A stretch of DNA of 64,000 nt, taken from Merluccius polli (lineage: Eukaryota > Chordata > Actinopteri > Gadiformes > Merlucciidae). The stretch spans positions 1 through 64,000 of the forward strand of contig JAOPHQ010002031.1 in NCBI GenBank assembly GCA_030340625.1, in the 5' to 3' direction. Below the pieces are notes generated by a model. It made no database searches, had not been told where the DNA came from, and was given only the letters and a program-made list of their open reading frames with translations. The translations under genes were made by a program, and so were the position numbers. Below are positions 34,779-61,033 of this stretch, piece after piece (within the stretch, counting starts at the first letter, position 1; every line of letters begins with the position of its first letter).

Positions 34779-35616
34779 GTGTAACACAAGCATGAACAAA
34801 GGAAAGAAAAGACATTTCACAGAGTCCGAGTTGGAGATTGTGGTGATGACGTGGAGCCGCGGAGGGAGATTCTCTCCGGTCCCCTGTCAGCAGGGATCAA
34901 TAAGAGGAAGGAGATGAGTGGGAGCGTGTGTGTGAGGCGGTACATGCTGTGGGGTCCGAGCAGCGCACACACACACAGGTGAAAAATAAGTGGTCGGATC
35001 TGAAGGTGGAGGTGAAGCGGAGGAATATATTCTATGCGTCACTTTCACGCCGCACACTAGGAAGACCACTAGGTGGCGCTGTTTTTGAGCAAATTCCGTA
35101 ACGCTAATAACTCCCGCATACTTTGTCGCACATTCGAAATCGGCTTATGAGCCAATTGTCATCATTTGCAAGTAAATCCTCGCGTTCCCTAAATACTCGC
35201 TCAAGTCGGATTGCACCATTTGCAAGGTCCTCTAACAACGCTAACGCTGCCATCGGTAATACCATTTTCTTCATCACATTGCGCATGCTTTTATATCCAC
35301 CCGTATAACTGCAAACACGATGGGTGTGTTAGTTGTTCATAAGTGTGTCTCTGACGTGCACATCACTCTGATGACTAATTGTTTTTGACATTATTAACAG
35401 TTTCCCAGCGTCACCTATAAGTGTCGCCAAAGGAACAATAGCTGTAGAAACGTGCGTACGCCAGCCATGAAGTTGACGTGAGGCACCGCACATTTCCACG
35501 GTCATTTCACGTTTCATACATCTGAACGTGAGCGTGGAACGCCATTTTTTTTTGCGTACGCCACGTTTTTGTGCGTACGCAACCTTCGTACATGAGGCCC
35601 CAGGGGCCTCATTTAT

Positions 35617-36045
35617 TAGCCTGGTTCCGCCCGCCTCCGTACCAGTACTAAGGTCTGGGAGTGCTGTATGTTAGAACGATTTCTTTTCCCTCAAACGTGC
35701 CTTCCAATCAGCGAACAGGAGGCGCGGCCTGAGAACAGTGACGTAGAGGTCGTGCGCGAATTTCAGTTATTGAGCGGAAGTACGGAGGCGGGCGGAGGCT
35801 AATGCTAATGCTCACTGCATCTGCCGTTTGTATACTGCGCGCAATGTGGTTTCTGGCGGATGAAATACGTCGCGACCAAACGTTAGCGATTGGTTAAGGC
35901 AGATCCAGAGTGGCACTGGGCAGAGCCAATAGGTTTTAAACTTCAACAGCACCCGCCTTCAAGTGAGAAATCGTTTGTCTCTATAGCAGTTCTAGACCAT
36001 GAGTATGAATGAAATGAGTACGAAGGTCTAGTTAGGACTAGGCTA
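35617..36045. mobile_element. Nested element TAGCCTGGTTCC..GGACTAGGCTA (429 bp)
   Basis: Flanked by exact 9-bp CTCATTTAT (35608-35616 and 36046-36054). Joining the flanks restores the host terminus GGGGCCTCATTTATAAA. Ends are short imperfect inverted repeats (TAGCCT/AGGCTA). The superfamily is not certain: an 8- or 9-bp duplication fits hAT, or a Mutator-like element. Confidence 0.85.
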
Positions 36046-36390
36046 CTCATTTATAAAACTCTGCGTGAAACCCTCCGTAGAACATTGCGTACGCCCAAAC
36101 CTCAGAATGTGCGTACGCACAAAAACATTCCGATTTATAAAACCTTGCTGCGCACACCTGTACGCACTCTTCTCGTTATAAATACCAACGTGCGTCTAAT
36201 TTGGCGTGCGTGCACGAGTGCTCTGCTCCTCCCAAGTCCATCCCTTAATAGTCCTTAAAAGGTCAATGCTAATTAATCACGTTTTTCGGATTCGGAGATC
36301 GAAGTGCTTCTAAATGAAGTAGACCAACGCAAGTCTATTTTGTGGCTTATTTATCAAGCTCATTATTTAAATGTTTAAGTGATACAGTTG

Positions 36391-36989
36391 TAGGGTGACC
36401 ATTTATGAGTTTGTGAAAAGGAGGACACCTCAGCGGGGGGGGGGGGGGGGGCACAGAAACGCACAGAAAATACAGGCCTAAAGTAAACGTTTTCAATGTT
36501 TGTCCCTATAAAACAATAACCTAAAAAAATAATAAAAAGTGCCTATAATAATAAAAAGCTTTGTGTGGATTGCGACCAAGACAAAAGCATGGATATTTCT
36601 TTTTTAGTTAATCCGTGAACTTGCATTTACGTTTCGGCATAGCTGCAGAGATGCCGCCGGTACATGCGCTCTCTTTGATAAACCAGGAAGCTGCTCGCGC
36701 CACTGAGGTGCGGACTGACCAATTAAAAGGTCACAGAAAAGGCTATCGACCAATGATGGCAGCTCTCCAGTCAGAGCCTACGCAGGTAACTCCCCCTACT
36801 CACTGCCACTCAAAGCAAAGCCAACAGAACTGAGTAGGGGGGGGGGCGGGACTACTTGGTCAGCGAACGCAATGGAAATTCTGATGTTTGACAAAAAAAT
36901 CCCGGATGATTTTGAAAATCCGCCCGGACATTTTTTTAGGTCTCAAAAAGAGGACATGTCCGGGCAAAAGAGGACGTCTGGTCACCCTA
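36391..36989. mobile_element. hAT element TAGGGTGACC..GGTCACCCTA (599 bp)
   Basis: Ten-base perfect terminal repeats and exact 8-bp TACAGTTG on both sides (36383-36390 and 36990-36997). It is the same family as 17922-18180: both begin with the GGGTGACCATTTATGAG end and carry AAAGGAGGACACCTCAGC. The interior includes a poly-G run (36436-36451) and non-coding sequence. Confidence 0.93.
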
Positions 36990-37680
36990 TACAGTTGGTC
37001 TGGCCGAGGATTGTGATCGCGATCATAACCCACCCGGACCTAGTGCCGACGGGGGGGAGGGGGGGTGCGAGCGCGATCATAACCCACCTGGACCTAGTGC
37101 CGACGGGGGGTGCGACCGCGGGATTGGGGGGCCCCCTGGTGGCGGCGGGGCCCTATGCAGCCGCATAGTCCGCATATGCCTAGAAACGGCACTGGCGATG
37201 TGCGTTGGGTCCGCAATGAGCTCCGGAGGTTACAGCATCTTCTTCTTCTTTTGGCGTTATTGGCGGTTTGCAAACACATATAGTGCATCACCGCCACCTT
37301 CCTGTAGTCGTCTCCGGAGTTCACTGTTTGAAAAACTTTGCGGGAGCTTTACTCCAGGGTGAAAGGATGCGTAGAACTGCGCACTCTTTTCCGCAAGGTT
37401 TTTTTCTATAAATCATGACGTTGGCGGTGAAAGATGCGTACGCACATTTCATCCCTGTTTCCGCAACATTTTGTGCGCAGAGACCTTTATAAATGAGGCC
37501 CCCGAAAAAATTCACAAACGAAGCCCTTGAGTGTTCGTTTGGACGGCCAATACGCATACTTGCATTTCGATGACGTCATCGCCACACCCCTCGAGCGTAA
37601 CCTCTTGTAACCCGTGACGACGTCTCATAACAACAACAATGGCAGACTACATGCTCGTGTTCCTGCTGGAGAAGATGACG

Positions 37681-39053
37681 GGGCAATTGCTCTGTCGCTA
37701 GCTTAGCCACTTTTTAGAGTTTAACACGGTTTTAAACTCGTTGGTGACGCAAGAAGTCACGTGACGTCTTAAGCTCCATTGCTGTGTCGTATGTACCTGT
37801 GGTTTAACCTGCAGCTGCGTTTTACCTTGATCTCAATTGCTGTGTCTTCAGAGAAATTCACATCAGACACTAGAGGGCGTATTTTGTGCGTGTTAGTCTA
37901 GTCTCGAAACGGACATGGTTTTAGAGGAGACTAAACCAGTTTGCAGGATGAAACAAGGCTCCATTATAACCTACACACACAGAATTAGTTTTATTAATTA
38001 TTATTAGTAGTATTAATAATAATGTATGATACATACACTTATTACGCCAGATAGGCCTTCAGTACAATAACAATATTGGACATAGTCGATTTGGAATGAG
38101 CAGTGATATTTCACGGCTCACGGGGCTCAGGTCTCGGTCGTGCGTCCGCTCAGCAATAGCATTACGCGCTTCAACTTTCAAGCGCTTCCATACATTCTTT
38201 AAACGTGCCGCTGCTCGGTCTTCTGCTGGAAGATCTACTGTTAAATGTGTTTGAGAGATCATCCCAAACAGACTTTCTTCGGAGCGTGGTGGTGGTGTCT
38301 TTCCTCTTCCACCGTGTCCACAACACCTCGAATGCAGTACAATAAATATAACTTCTGCTCCTCGTTATAGTTCTCTATCCGAGACATGTTCATCCTAACT
38401 ACCCTCTCCAGGGGTGCAACTACCCAGTGTCAGGGGGGTATGCAGCAACAATTTTGGCGCCCCCCATAAACATTACGTGCTGCGCGATTGACGGGGCGCC
38501 CCCCTGGTGCGGCGCCCCTATGCGCCGCATACAGCGCATACCCACTTTTTGCGCCACTGACCCTCTCCTTTACCCTAATTACTCGCATATGAATTCGTCT
38601 TCAATTAATTAATCACGTTTGCATGCACACCAAGAGAAAACAATGACAAGTAATTGATTGATTGACGTAGGTGAGGGCAGATTCAGATTCCAGACTCAGA
38701 TTTCCACAAAAAGTAGCCTAGACTATTTCATAATATATTTCAACATTATTTGCGTTTTATTATATTATAGTTCACTTTACATTCCCATTAAGTTTTTGTT
38801 GGTAATTATAGCACAAAATGCATCCAACATTAAGTTAAGACTGCGTCCGCTGGAGTATAACGAGAAATCAGAGTCCTACTTGCGATTTAACCCGAGTTTA
38901 ACTAGGAATCAGCTGATCCTGTGTCGGTCAGTACACAGCAATCAGGTTTAACTTCGTGCGCAGCTGCGTGTTAAACTCCAAAACCTCCGGTTTACGGAGT
39001 ACGGTTTTAAACCGCAGCACAGCTGCAATGCTAACTGACAGAGCAATTGGCCC
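37681..39053. mobile_element. Dispersed DNA element, copy 2 (complete ends)
   Basis: Terminal repeats GGGCAATTGCTCTGTC (37681) and GACAGAGCAATTGGCCC (right end 39053). A second, inner inverted pair ATTGCTGTGT / ACACAGCAAT lies at 37836-37845 and 38933-38942, suggesting a compound structure. From 37841 on it matches copy 1 at 17575-18855. It carries its own insert at 38409-38559 and lacks the insert of copy 1. No intact ORF. Confidence 0.8.
38409..38559. mobile_element. Small hAT MITE (151 bp) nested in copy 2
   Basis: CAGGGGTGCAACTACC..TTTTTGCGCCACTG with exact ACCCTCTC on both sides (38401-38408 and 38560-38567). Copy 1 has the uninterrupted ACTACCCTCTCCTT at about 18320-18333. Confidence 0.93.
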
Positions 39054-39618
39054 ACTGTGCCTAGGGTTACTATCGCAAAATGTTATGCTCCTGTGCCACC
39101 ACGCTGAGTATAGGAAACAGGAAGAAGATGACCTGTCAAACCTAAATATACATTAATCTGTAAATTTCTTATGTATCTCTAGAAAGGAAATATTGCCATA
39201 AATTGGGTTTCATAGACTTGATGTAATGCAATTCATAATATACTCTCCTTTCAAATTGCTCAGATGTGTTATGATGTATTGTGTTAAGGAGATGAGACAA
39301 GGAAAGGAGTGGAGAGACGTTTCAACATCTTGCCATAAAATCCAACTGAAATAAAGTACAAGTTTCACTCATCAATATGTACTTGTTTAACAAATGCTAT
39401 TGTGATTGTGGTCCTGTGAAATTAGCAAAAATTCAATGTTGCAATTGCACTTTGTAGGCTACATGTTTCAGTAATTCAAGAGATGCTTCCATTCAAAGCT
39501 ACCCGAATGGAAGACACATTAATATATAGAATGGGCATTGCATTTACTAGCTCATAGACTATGTTCAAATCCATTTTTCAGAAACCCGGGTTCTTCTCAT
39601 GAATCACTTTCCTGATTT

Positions 39619-39835
<217 letters not shown>

Positions 39836-40435
39836 AAAATACATATGTAAACAAATGTTTATATTACAAAATGTTTTCGCGTAAGACATGATACATTTAA
39901 AATACTCCCTATATATTCCCTAGTAGGGAGTAGGACTGTTTAGTTGCAATCACGTTTCTTGCGGAACTATATTGGCGTGACACACGTTGGGGTGCCTGTA
40001 AATGTGGCAGGCGCTGGTTCAAGTGGTGGGAATGCCATTTGTTTTTGGCATTCAATACATTATAATGTAGGCATTTGTTGTATTATTAAATGCAACGCAT
40101 GGATGATCCAAAGCAACTAACCCGCCGTGAGTTACTCGAATAACACACCATTCAACGTATAATGTATTGGTAACAATATTGATGTGCTGGTGCGTTAGCT
40201 AGATTTGTTTATTTGGTTCACTTACGATACTTGGCCACTATTTGTATTTGTAACATGCCTAATATGGATATATCTATCAACATTTGTAAGTTTATCCAAC
40301 TATTAAGTATAATATCAACTAACATTGCCCTGGGTTTACCCGCCTTGCCCAAATGACATGACGCAAACTATGCTTTCTACTTTTTCCTCTGGCTGTTGTA
40401 GGATAACACGACAGCACAACACAGCGAAGTCCACC
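39836..40435. other. Upstream region of TTC14, no promoter motif assigned
   Basis: AT-rich, with no CpG-rich block and no obvious TATA box. A TTGTAG/GATAAC acceptor-like site at about 40401 leaves open that a non-coding first exon lies further upstream. Confidence 0.4.
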
Positions 40436-56520
<16,085 letters not shown>

Positions 56521-56965
56521 GTCCTTGTGCAGGTGATCGCTCTCAAGTCCGCTTATTGTCTTAAAGTGTTGAATCAAGAATAAGACTGAAGAAATTGAAT
56601 TGAACTCGAAAACAAGTGAACACAATGACATGGTGTTAACTTCTATGTTATGAAATCAAAGCCGAGAGATTTTTTTGTCGTTATTTCTCATGTTGTAATA
56701 ATCCCTTAATTTTGTTTTACCATAAAAAGACAGGATTTATCATACCTCCAAGACCTTATTGTCTATTTTGCTATGTATTGACGTCTCTCTCTCGCTCTCT
56801 CTCTCATATATATATATACATACCCACCGTTTACTTTCGGTTATTGACGGAGATGCTCTGAATATGGTGTTATGGTTTGGTTTTCAACACTTAACATTCA
56901 GTTAAACCTGACGCAATGCAGTTTGATTTAGATCCTGTCTACATCACCATTGTCATTTTATTATA

Positions 56966-56971
56966 AATAAA
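56966..56971 (+). terminator. Poly(A) signal AATAAA of TTC14
   Basis: AATAAA 446 bases after the stop codon, giving a 3' UTR of about 0.45 kb. No earlier canonical signal was seen after the stop. Confidence 0.6.
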
Positions 56972-59056
56972 GGGTGTAATGACAGCCATCTTGGCCGGTG
57001 TGTTGAATGATGTAACCATCAACATGTTCAACATCCAGACCTTTAACAACAGGATTAGTGCCTAGCACTGCCTGATACTTAATTTGTTTACGCCTCACAG
57101 CAGACAGTGTATTAATTAGCTTTACATTTGTTTTACTTGTGCTGAAAGAAAGACCGTTTTAGCTAGTTTCCATGTATATACAAACTTAGTAAAGTACCTT
57201 GTCAATAGAGTGAAAAGTAATGGACGTCGGCGGATGTTCATTTGTCACAACCCTTTAGCTATAAAGCAGCACCCAAAGATATTTTGAAGATTTCACCCAA
57301 AAAAGCCCACTTAAGATCCTCTTTTCCCCCTTCAATATCAACAACAAATCTCAGGTTTTAATTCATCATACTTGTTAATGCTGGGAGAGATGGCCTTTTA
57401 TCATGATGGAGATACGTCCATCTGCTGCCCCTCCAGAGTCCAGTATGTCAATGGCAAAACTACTACATCAAATATTGCTTTCGTCTACTTTTAAAAATGG
57501 TGCTAGTCTGTCACCTTGTGGCTGGAAGTGTGTGTGTGCGTGTGCGTGCGTGCGTGCCAAAGCTTACAGTTGGGGCTGTGCACTCCTGTGGTCCTCTTCT
57601 GAGTTGCCTTGTGGAAAGTGCAGTATTAAACTGGGAGGTACACTGGAGCAAAGCCAGCAGACTTCTTTGGGTCAGCAGGATCAACAAATACCAACACACA
57701 CCCTTGTAGGAAATTATCTTATGCACATGTGTTTCTTAGTTGTTTTTTAACCTTTATTTCACCAGGAGAGCCCCAGCAAGGTCCATGTCCAAGGGGCAAA
57801 ATTACTGAAAGTTTTTCCCTATAGGCTTACATTATAGGAACAAATAGATAAGAGATAGTCCTGGGAACAAAAGGAGTAGCCACCAGAGTCACTCCTACAG
57901 AGATAGGCAGCTAAATAAGATGGCAGTAGGCCAAGAAGACCTTTAAACTGAACCTCACAACACAACAGCATCAAATAACACCGTATAGTCAAGGACTTTT
58001 TTTCTGGATGCAGAAGAAAAACAGGATTTATTTTTAAGTTTAGCTTTAGTTTCGAATGTGTTCATTAAAAGACGTCATCAATAAGGAAACCAAGATATTT
58101 TTAATCTCCTCCCCCTCTGGGTAATAAAACCGGCTAAACTAATGGCTTTATCCTAGCTCTGGAGAAAACGGTGAGCTTGGTTGTGTTAGCATTTAGAAAA
58201 AAGCTTTAAAGTTGTAAAGTTGTACAATATCAAAAGCAGTCTGAAGATGATCATAGGCTGACACAAGTGAAGACGCAATACAATAAATAATTGTGTCCAG
58301 CATGAAAATGCAGATTAGCATTCAGTACATTGTTACTGAGATTAATACAAACCATAAAAAGAAGGGATCCCAGGACAGACCTCTGGGGAACTCCAGTATC
58401 TACAGAGAACACAGCAGAAGTTTAGTGAACTGTGAACAAGTCAACAGGTCTCTCAGAGACCAATATTGAACCTCTTATTGTCAAAATAAAATGATCAACC
58501 GTGTCGAAAGCTTTCGACAGGACTATAAAAAGAAACAGCGAAGAAGCCATCATGAGACCTCTGGTACTTAATTGTGCTTGAATATTAATTAAAAACATTT
58601 ATTAAGAAAAACGTTTTTTAATCCTATACTCTACTTTCTATCTGGCTCTTTTTTTGGGAAAACTAGTTTATGTTATGGATCTTATACTCGCATGTAACTT
58701 TCGTTCCGTTTTCATTGCAGATGAAATTATTAAAAAATGTCAAAATGTAAATATATGAACAAAGCGATTCACCCATTCATATAGCTCAATAAACCCAGGG
58801 ATTTCTCCCTCTCTAAAATCAATGAGGTCCATGGAAAACCATGGTGGGAAACCATGATATTTAAAGTTTAAGTTAAAAATGTTATGTGTTTTCCAAGTAG
58901 ATATCACGTGCTGTAATAAAGGTTCCCTTGAGAGGTCTAAGCGATAAGATTCACATTACTTTATGGCACCACACAAGTTAAATATTACAGCGTTGACAGA
59001 CACGGGCATACTCCAGTCATTCTCCACAAACTACTGGGCTGACAAGGAGAGCTGAG
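56972..59056. other. Intergenic between TTC14 and IFIT gene
   Basis: 57530-57560 has GT/GC repeats. About 57750-58560 looks like an old dispersed repeat (AACCTTTATTTCACCAGGAG at its start, GTGTCGAAAGCTTTCGAC near its end). No gene was seen. The last few hundred bases should hold the IFIT promoter. Confidence 0.5.
58697..58715 (+). promoter_or_regulatory. Possible IRF-binding/ISRE-like site
   Basis: Reverse complement GAAAACGGAACGAAAGT has three GAA-type half-sites, resembling an interferon-stimulated response element, though spacing is not the exact GAAANNGAAA. It lies about 340 bp before the IFIT start codon. Suggested only because IFIT genes are normally ISRE-driven. Confidence 0.25.
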
Positions 59057-60617
59057 ATGAGGTAAAAACGGGCTAATTTGACATTATATACAATCATTTG
59101 TAATCAATTGGTTACATCAAGATGGTTAATATCACTAATTACAATTGAATTAGATCAAATTGAAATGAAAATATGTATATATTTCTGGTCGTTTCTCATG
59201 AAACCCCATGGCTAAAAAACATCAGAAAACTCAATGTTCTTTGTATTTGTATTCATCCTTCAGTGCTGCTCTCAGTCACCCTACCCTGAGGGCCAGTCTG
59301 GATGCATTACAATGCCACTTCACGTGGGAGCTGGACAACAACAGATCAAACATTCTCCATCTCAGGGATAAACTGGAGGACATCGGCACTGAAGAAAGAA
59401 ACCCATGGCTTGGACACATTTACAACCTGCAGGCACACGTACACTTTCAACTGGCTTCTCAAGAGGACGGCCTGGGCTCCACTGTGGGAGATGCTCTGCG
59501 CTGCTTTGGCACGGCAGCGGAGGCCTTTCGTCAGATTAGAAACACAGTTTCAGATGAGGGTCCCTGGCTGCTGGTGAACTACGGGAACTTGGCTTGGCTG
59601 CACTATCACATGGGAGAGCAAGCCAAGAGCCTGGCATACGTGGGCAAGGTAGAGGCACTGCTGCAAGAATACCCATCTCCAATACAGGAGCAACTCCATC
59701 AGGAGGTCCTTGCCGAAAAAGCATGGACACTCATGCATTTTGGCCCAGACAGCAAACGTAAAGCGGTAGAGTACTTTACGAAAGCAATCGAATCGGTGGA
59801 ACCAGGCACTGGTGGTCCACCAGTGGAGTGGACCACAAGCCACGCGTTGGCATTAGTGAGTTCTTCTGAAGACCCCTCACCAAAGCAGAAGGCAAACATC
59901 TTGGATACATTGAGACGTGCCACTGAACGTGATCCAGATAACTTGTACATTGCTGCAGTTTACCTCGAACGACTCACCGAAACCGGTGGAGTGAATAAAG
60001 AGCAAGCCTGTGAGTTGGCTGAACGAGTACTGACGAAGCCCCAGAGCATCTACAGTGGAATCAGACCCCTGCTAAGACTGTACAGACTGTATATGTCCCT
60101 CGATGAGGCCATCGATGTGGCGGAGGAGGCATTAGCGCGACATCCAACCAAACGGCATCTCAAAGACTGTCTTGCGAGCTGTTACAAGTGGAAGATCTTT
60201 TCAGACAGGGACAGTCTCCTGATACAGAGCCTGAGAGAACGAGCCATTGTGCTTTATCAGGAGGTGATCAGCCTTTATCCTCATACTTCCTTTATGAAGA
60301 AAATCTCCCTAGCAAATTTATATGCAGAGTCAACACATCACGACAAGATGGAAGGTGACGAGATATTTCAAAAATTGTTGGAAAGTAATTTAGAGCCTCC
60401 CCAGCTGCAGATACTTTACAACAACTATGCTAAATACCTCAACGTTTACCTACAAGACCGATACAGGTCAATAGAATATCACATGAGGGCAGCAGAAATA
60501 CCGCATCCCTCCAACTTCCGTAATAACAGTATACACATTTTGACACAGATAAAAAATAGACAGATGAACCGAATGTGTGGAGAAATTGAAGACTTTCTGG
60601 CATCAATTACATCATAA
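59057..60617 (+). CDS. IFIT family, interferon-induced protein with tetratricopeptide repeats
   Basis: Two coding exons. The first gives only ATGAG (59057-59061) before GTAAAA. The second is 59264-60617. The join makes MSAALSHPTLRASLDALQCH and 452 residues. A start codon in its own tiny exon followed by one large exon is the hallmark of IFIT genes. The N-terminal LDALQCHFTWEL is the family signature. TPR helices are visible, for example NPWLGHIYNLQAHVHFQL (about 50-67), WLLVNYGNLAWLHYHMGEQ (about 102-120), AEKAWTLMHFGP..RKAVEYFTKAI (about 150-178) and later repeats to near residue 430. IFIT proteins are cytosolic and bind foreign or improperly capped RNA to block its translation (known for mammalian members; fish members are interferon-induced). 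A poly(A) signal is at 60858. The frame also stays open upstream from an intronic ATG at 59208, but the spliced start fits the family better. Confidence 0.92.
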
Positions 60618-60857
60618 CAAAAGAATGATATGCAACCTAATTAGACAAAATCCTTTATATCTTTAATATGGCATTAACTGTCAAATGTCTGTCAGTGTTG
60701 AAATCACCCAGACAATGTAAGAATAGTTACAGAACACATTGTGTAATAATAACCAACAACTAAACAATTATTTTCTTTTTGTAGAAGGGGATTTTATATC
60801 TCAACGGTTTTATGGTTTCCGTGACAAAGTTATCATACTGTCCAAGGCCAGGGAAGT

Positions 60858-60863
60858 AATAAA
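60858..60863 (+). terminator. Poly(A) signal AATAAA of the IFIT gene
   Basis: 241 bases after the stop codon. It faces the PRPF38A poly(A) signal on the other strand about 0.1 kb away. Confidence 0.6.
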
Positions 60864-60966
60864 TGCCACCTGAACTGGGTGTAGATCGTCCACCTCGACT
60901 AATCATTGGAAATCCAGGTCAAAGTTTCTTACAAATGTGACGCGTTTTGGAATGGCATTTTCCACT

Positions 60967-60972
60967 TTTATT
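60967..60972 (-). terminator. Poly(A) signal (AATAAA on minus strand) of PRPF38A
   Basis: TTTATT on the plus strand, about 62 bases beyond the PRPF38A stop codon, implying a short 3' UTR. Confidence 0.55.
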
Positions 60973-61033
60973 TGTCTCAATAAGAATTTAAAAAGGTAAA
61001 AAATAAAAAAAATACATTGAAAGACAGAATTGA

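Larger units (their letters stand above)
32481..35601. mobile_element. DNA element with GGGGCCTCATGTACGAAG ends
   Basis: Inverted ends at 32481-32498 and about 35584-35601, with sub-terminal GCGTACGCA palindromes repeated on both sides (32530-32600; 35550-35585). The interior holds later insertions, including the large inverted repeat 33068-34778. No intact ORF. A related element with GGGGCCTCATTTATAAA ends begins after a single base. Confidence 0.75.
35603..37502. mobile_element. Second GGGGCCTCAT-type element with nested insertions
   Basis: Left end GGGGCCTCATTTAT at 35603, right end TTTATAAATGAGGCCCC at about 37486-37502. Sub-terminal GCGTACGC words recur (36085-36120; about 37435-37445). 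It carries inserts at 35617-36045 and 36391-36989, and a hAT remnant near 37020-37195 ending AGAAACGGCACTG. Confidence 0.75.

Noticed and set aside
59208..60617. Reading the IFIT gene as a single-exon 469-residue ORF from the ATG at 59208
   Set aside because: The first residues are intronic. Splicing ATGAG at 59057-59061 to 59264 gives the family N-terminus and classic gene structure.
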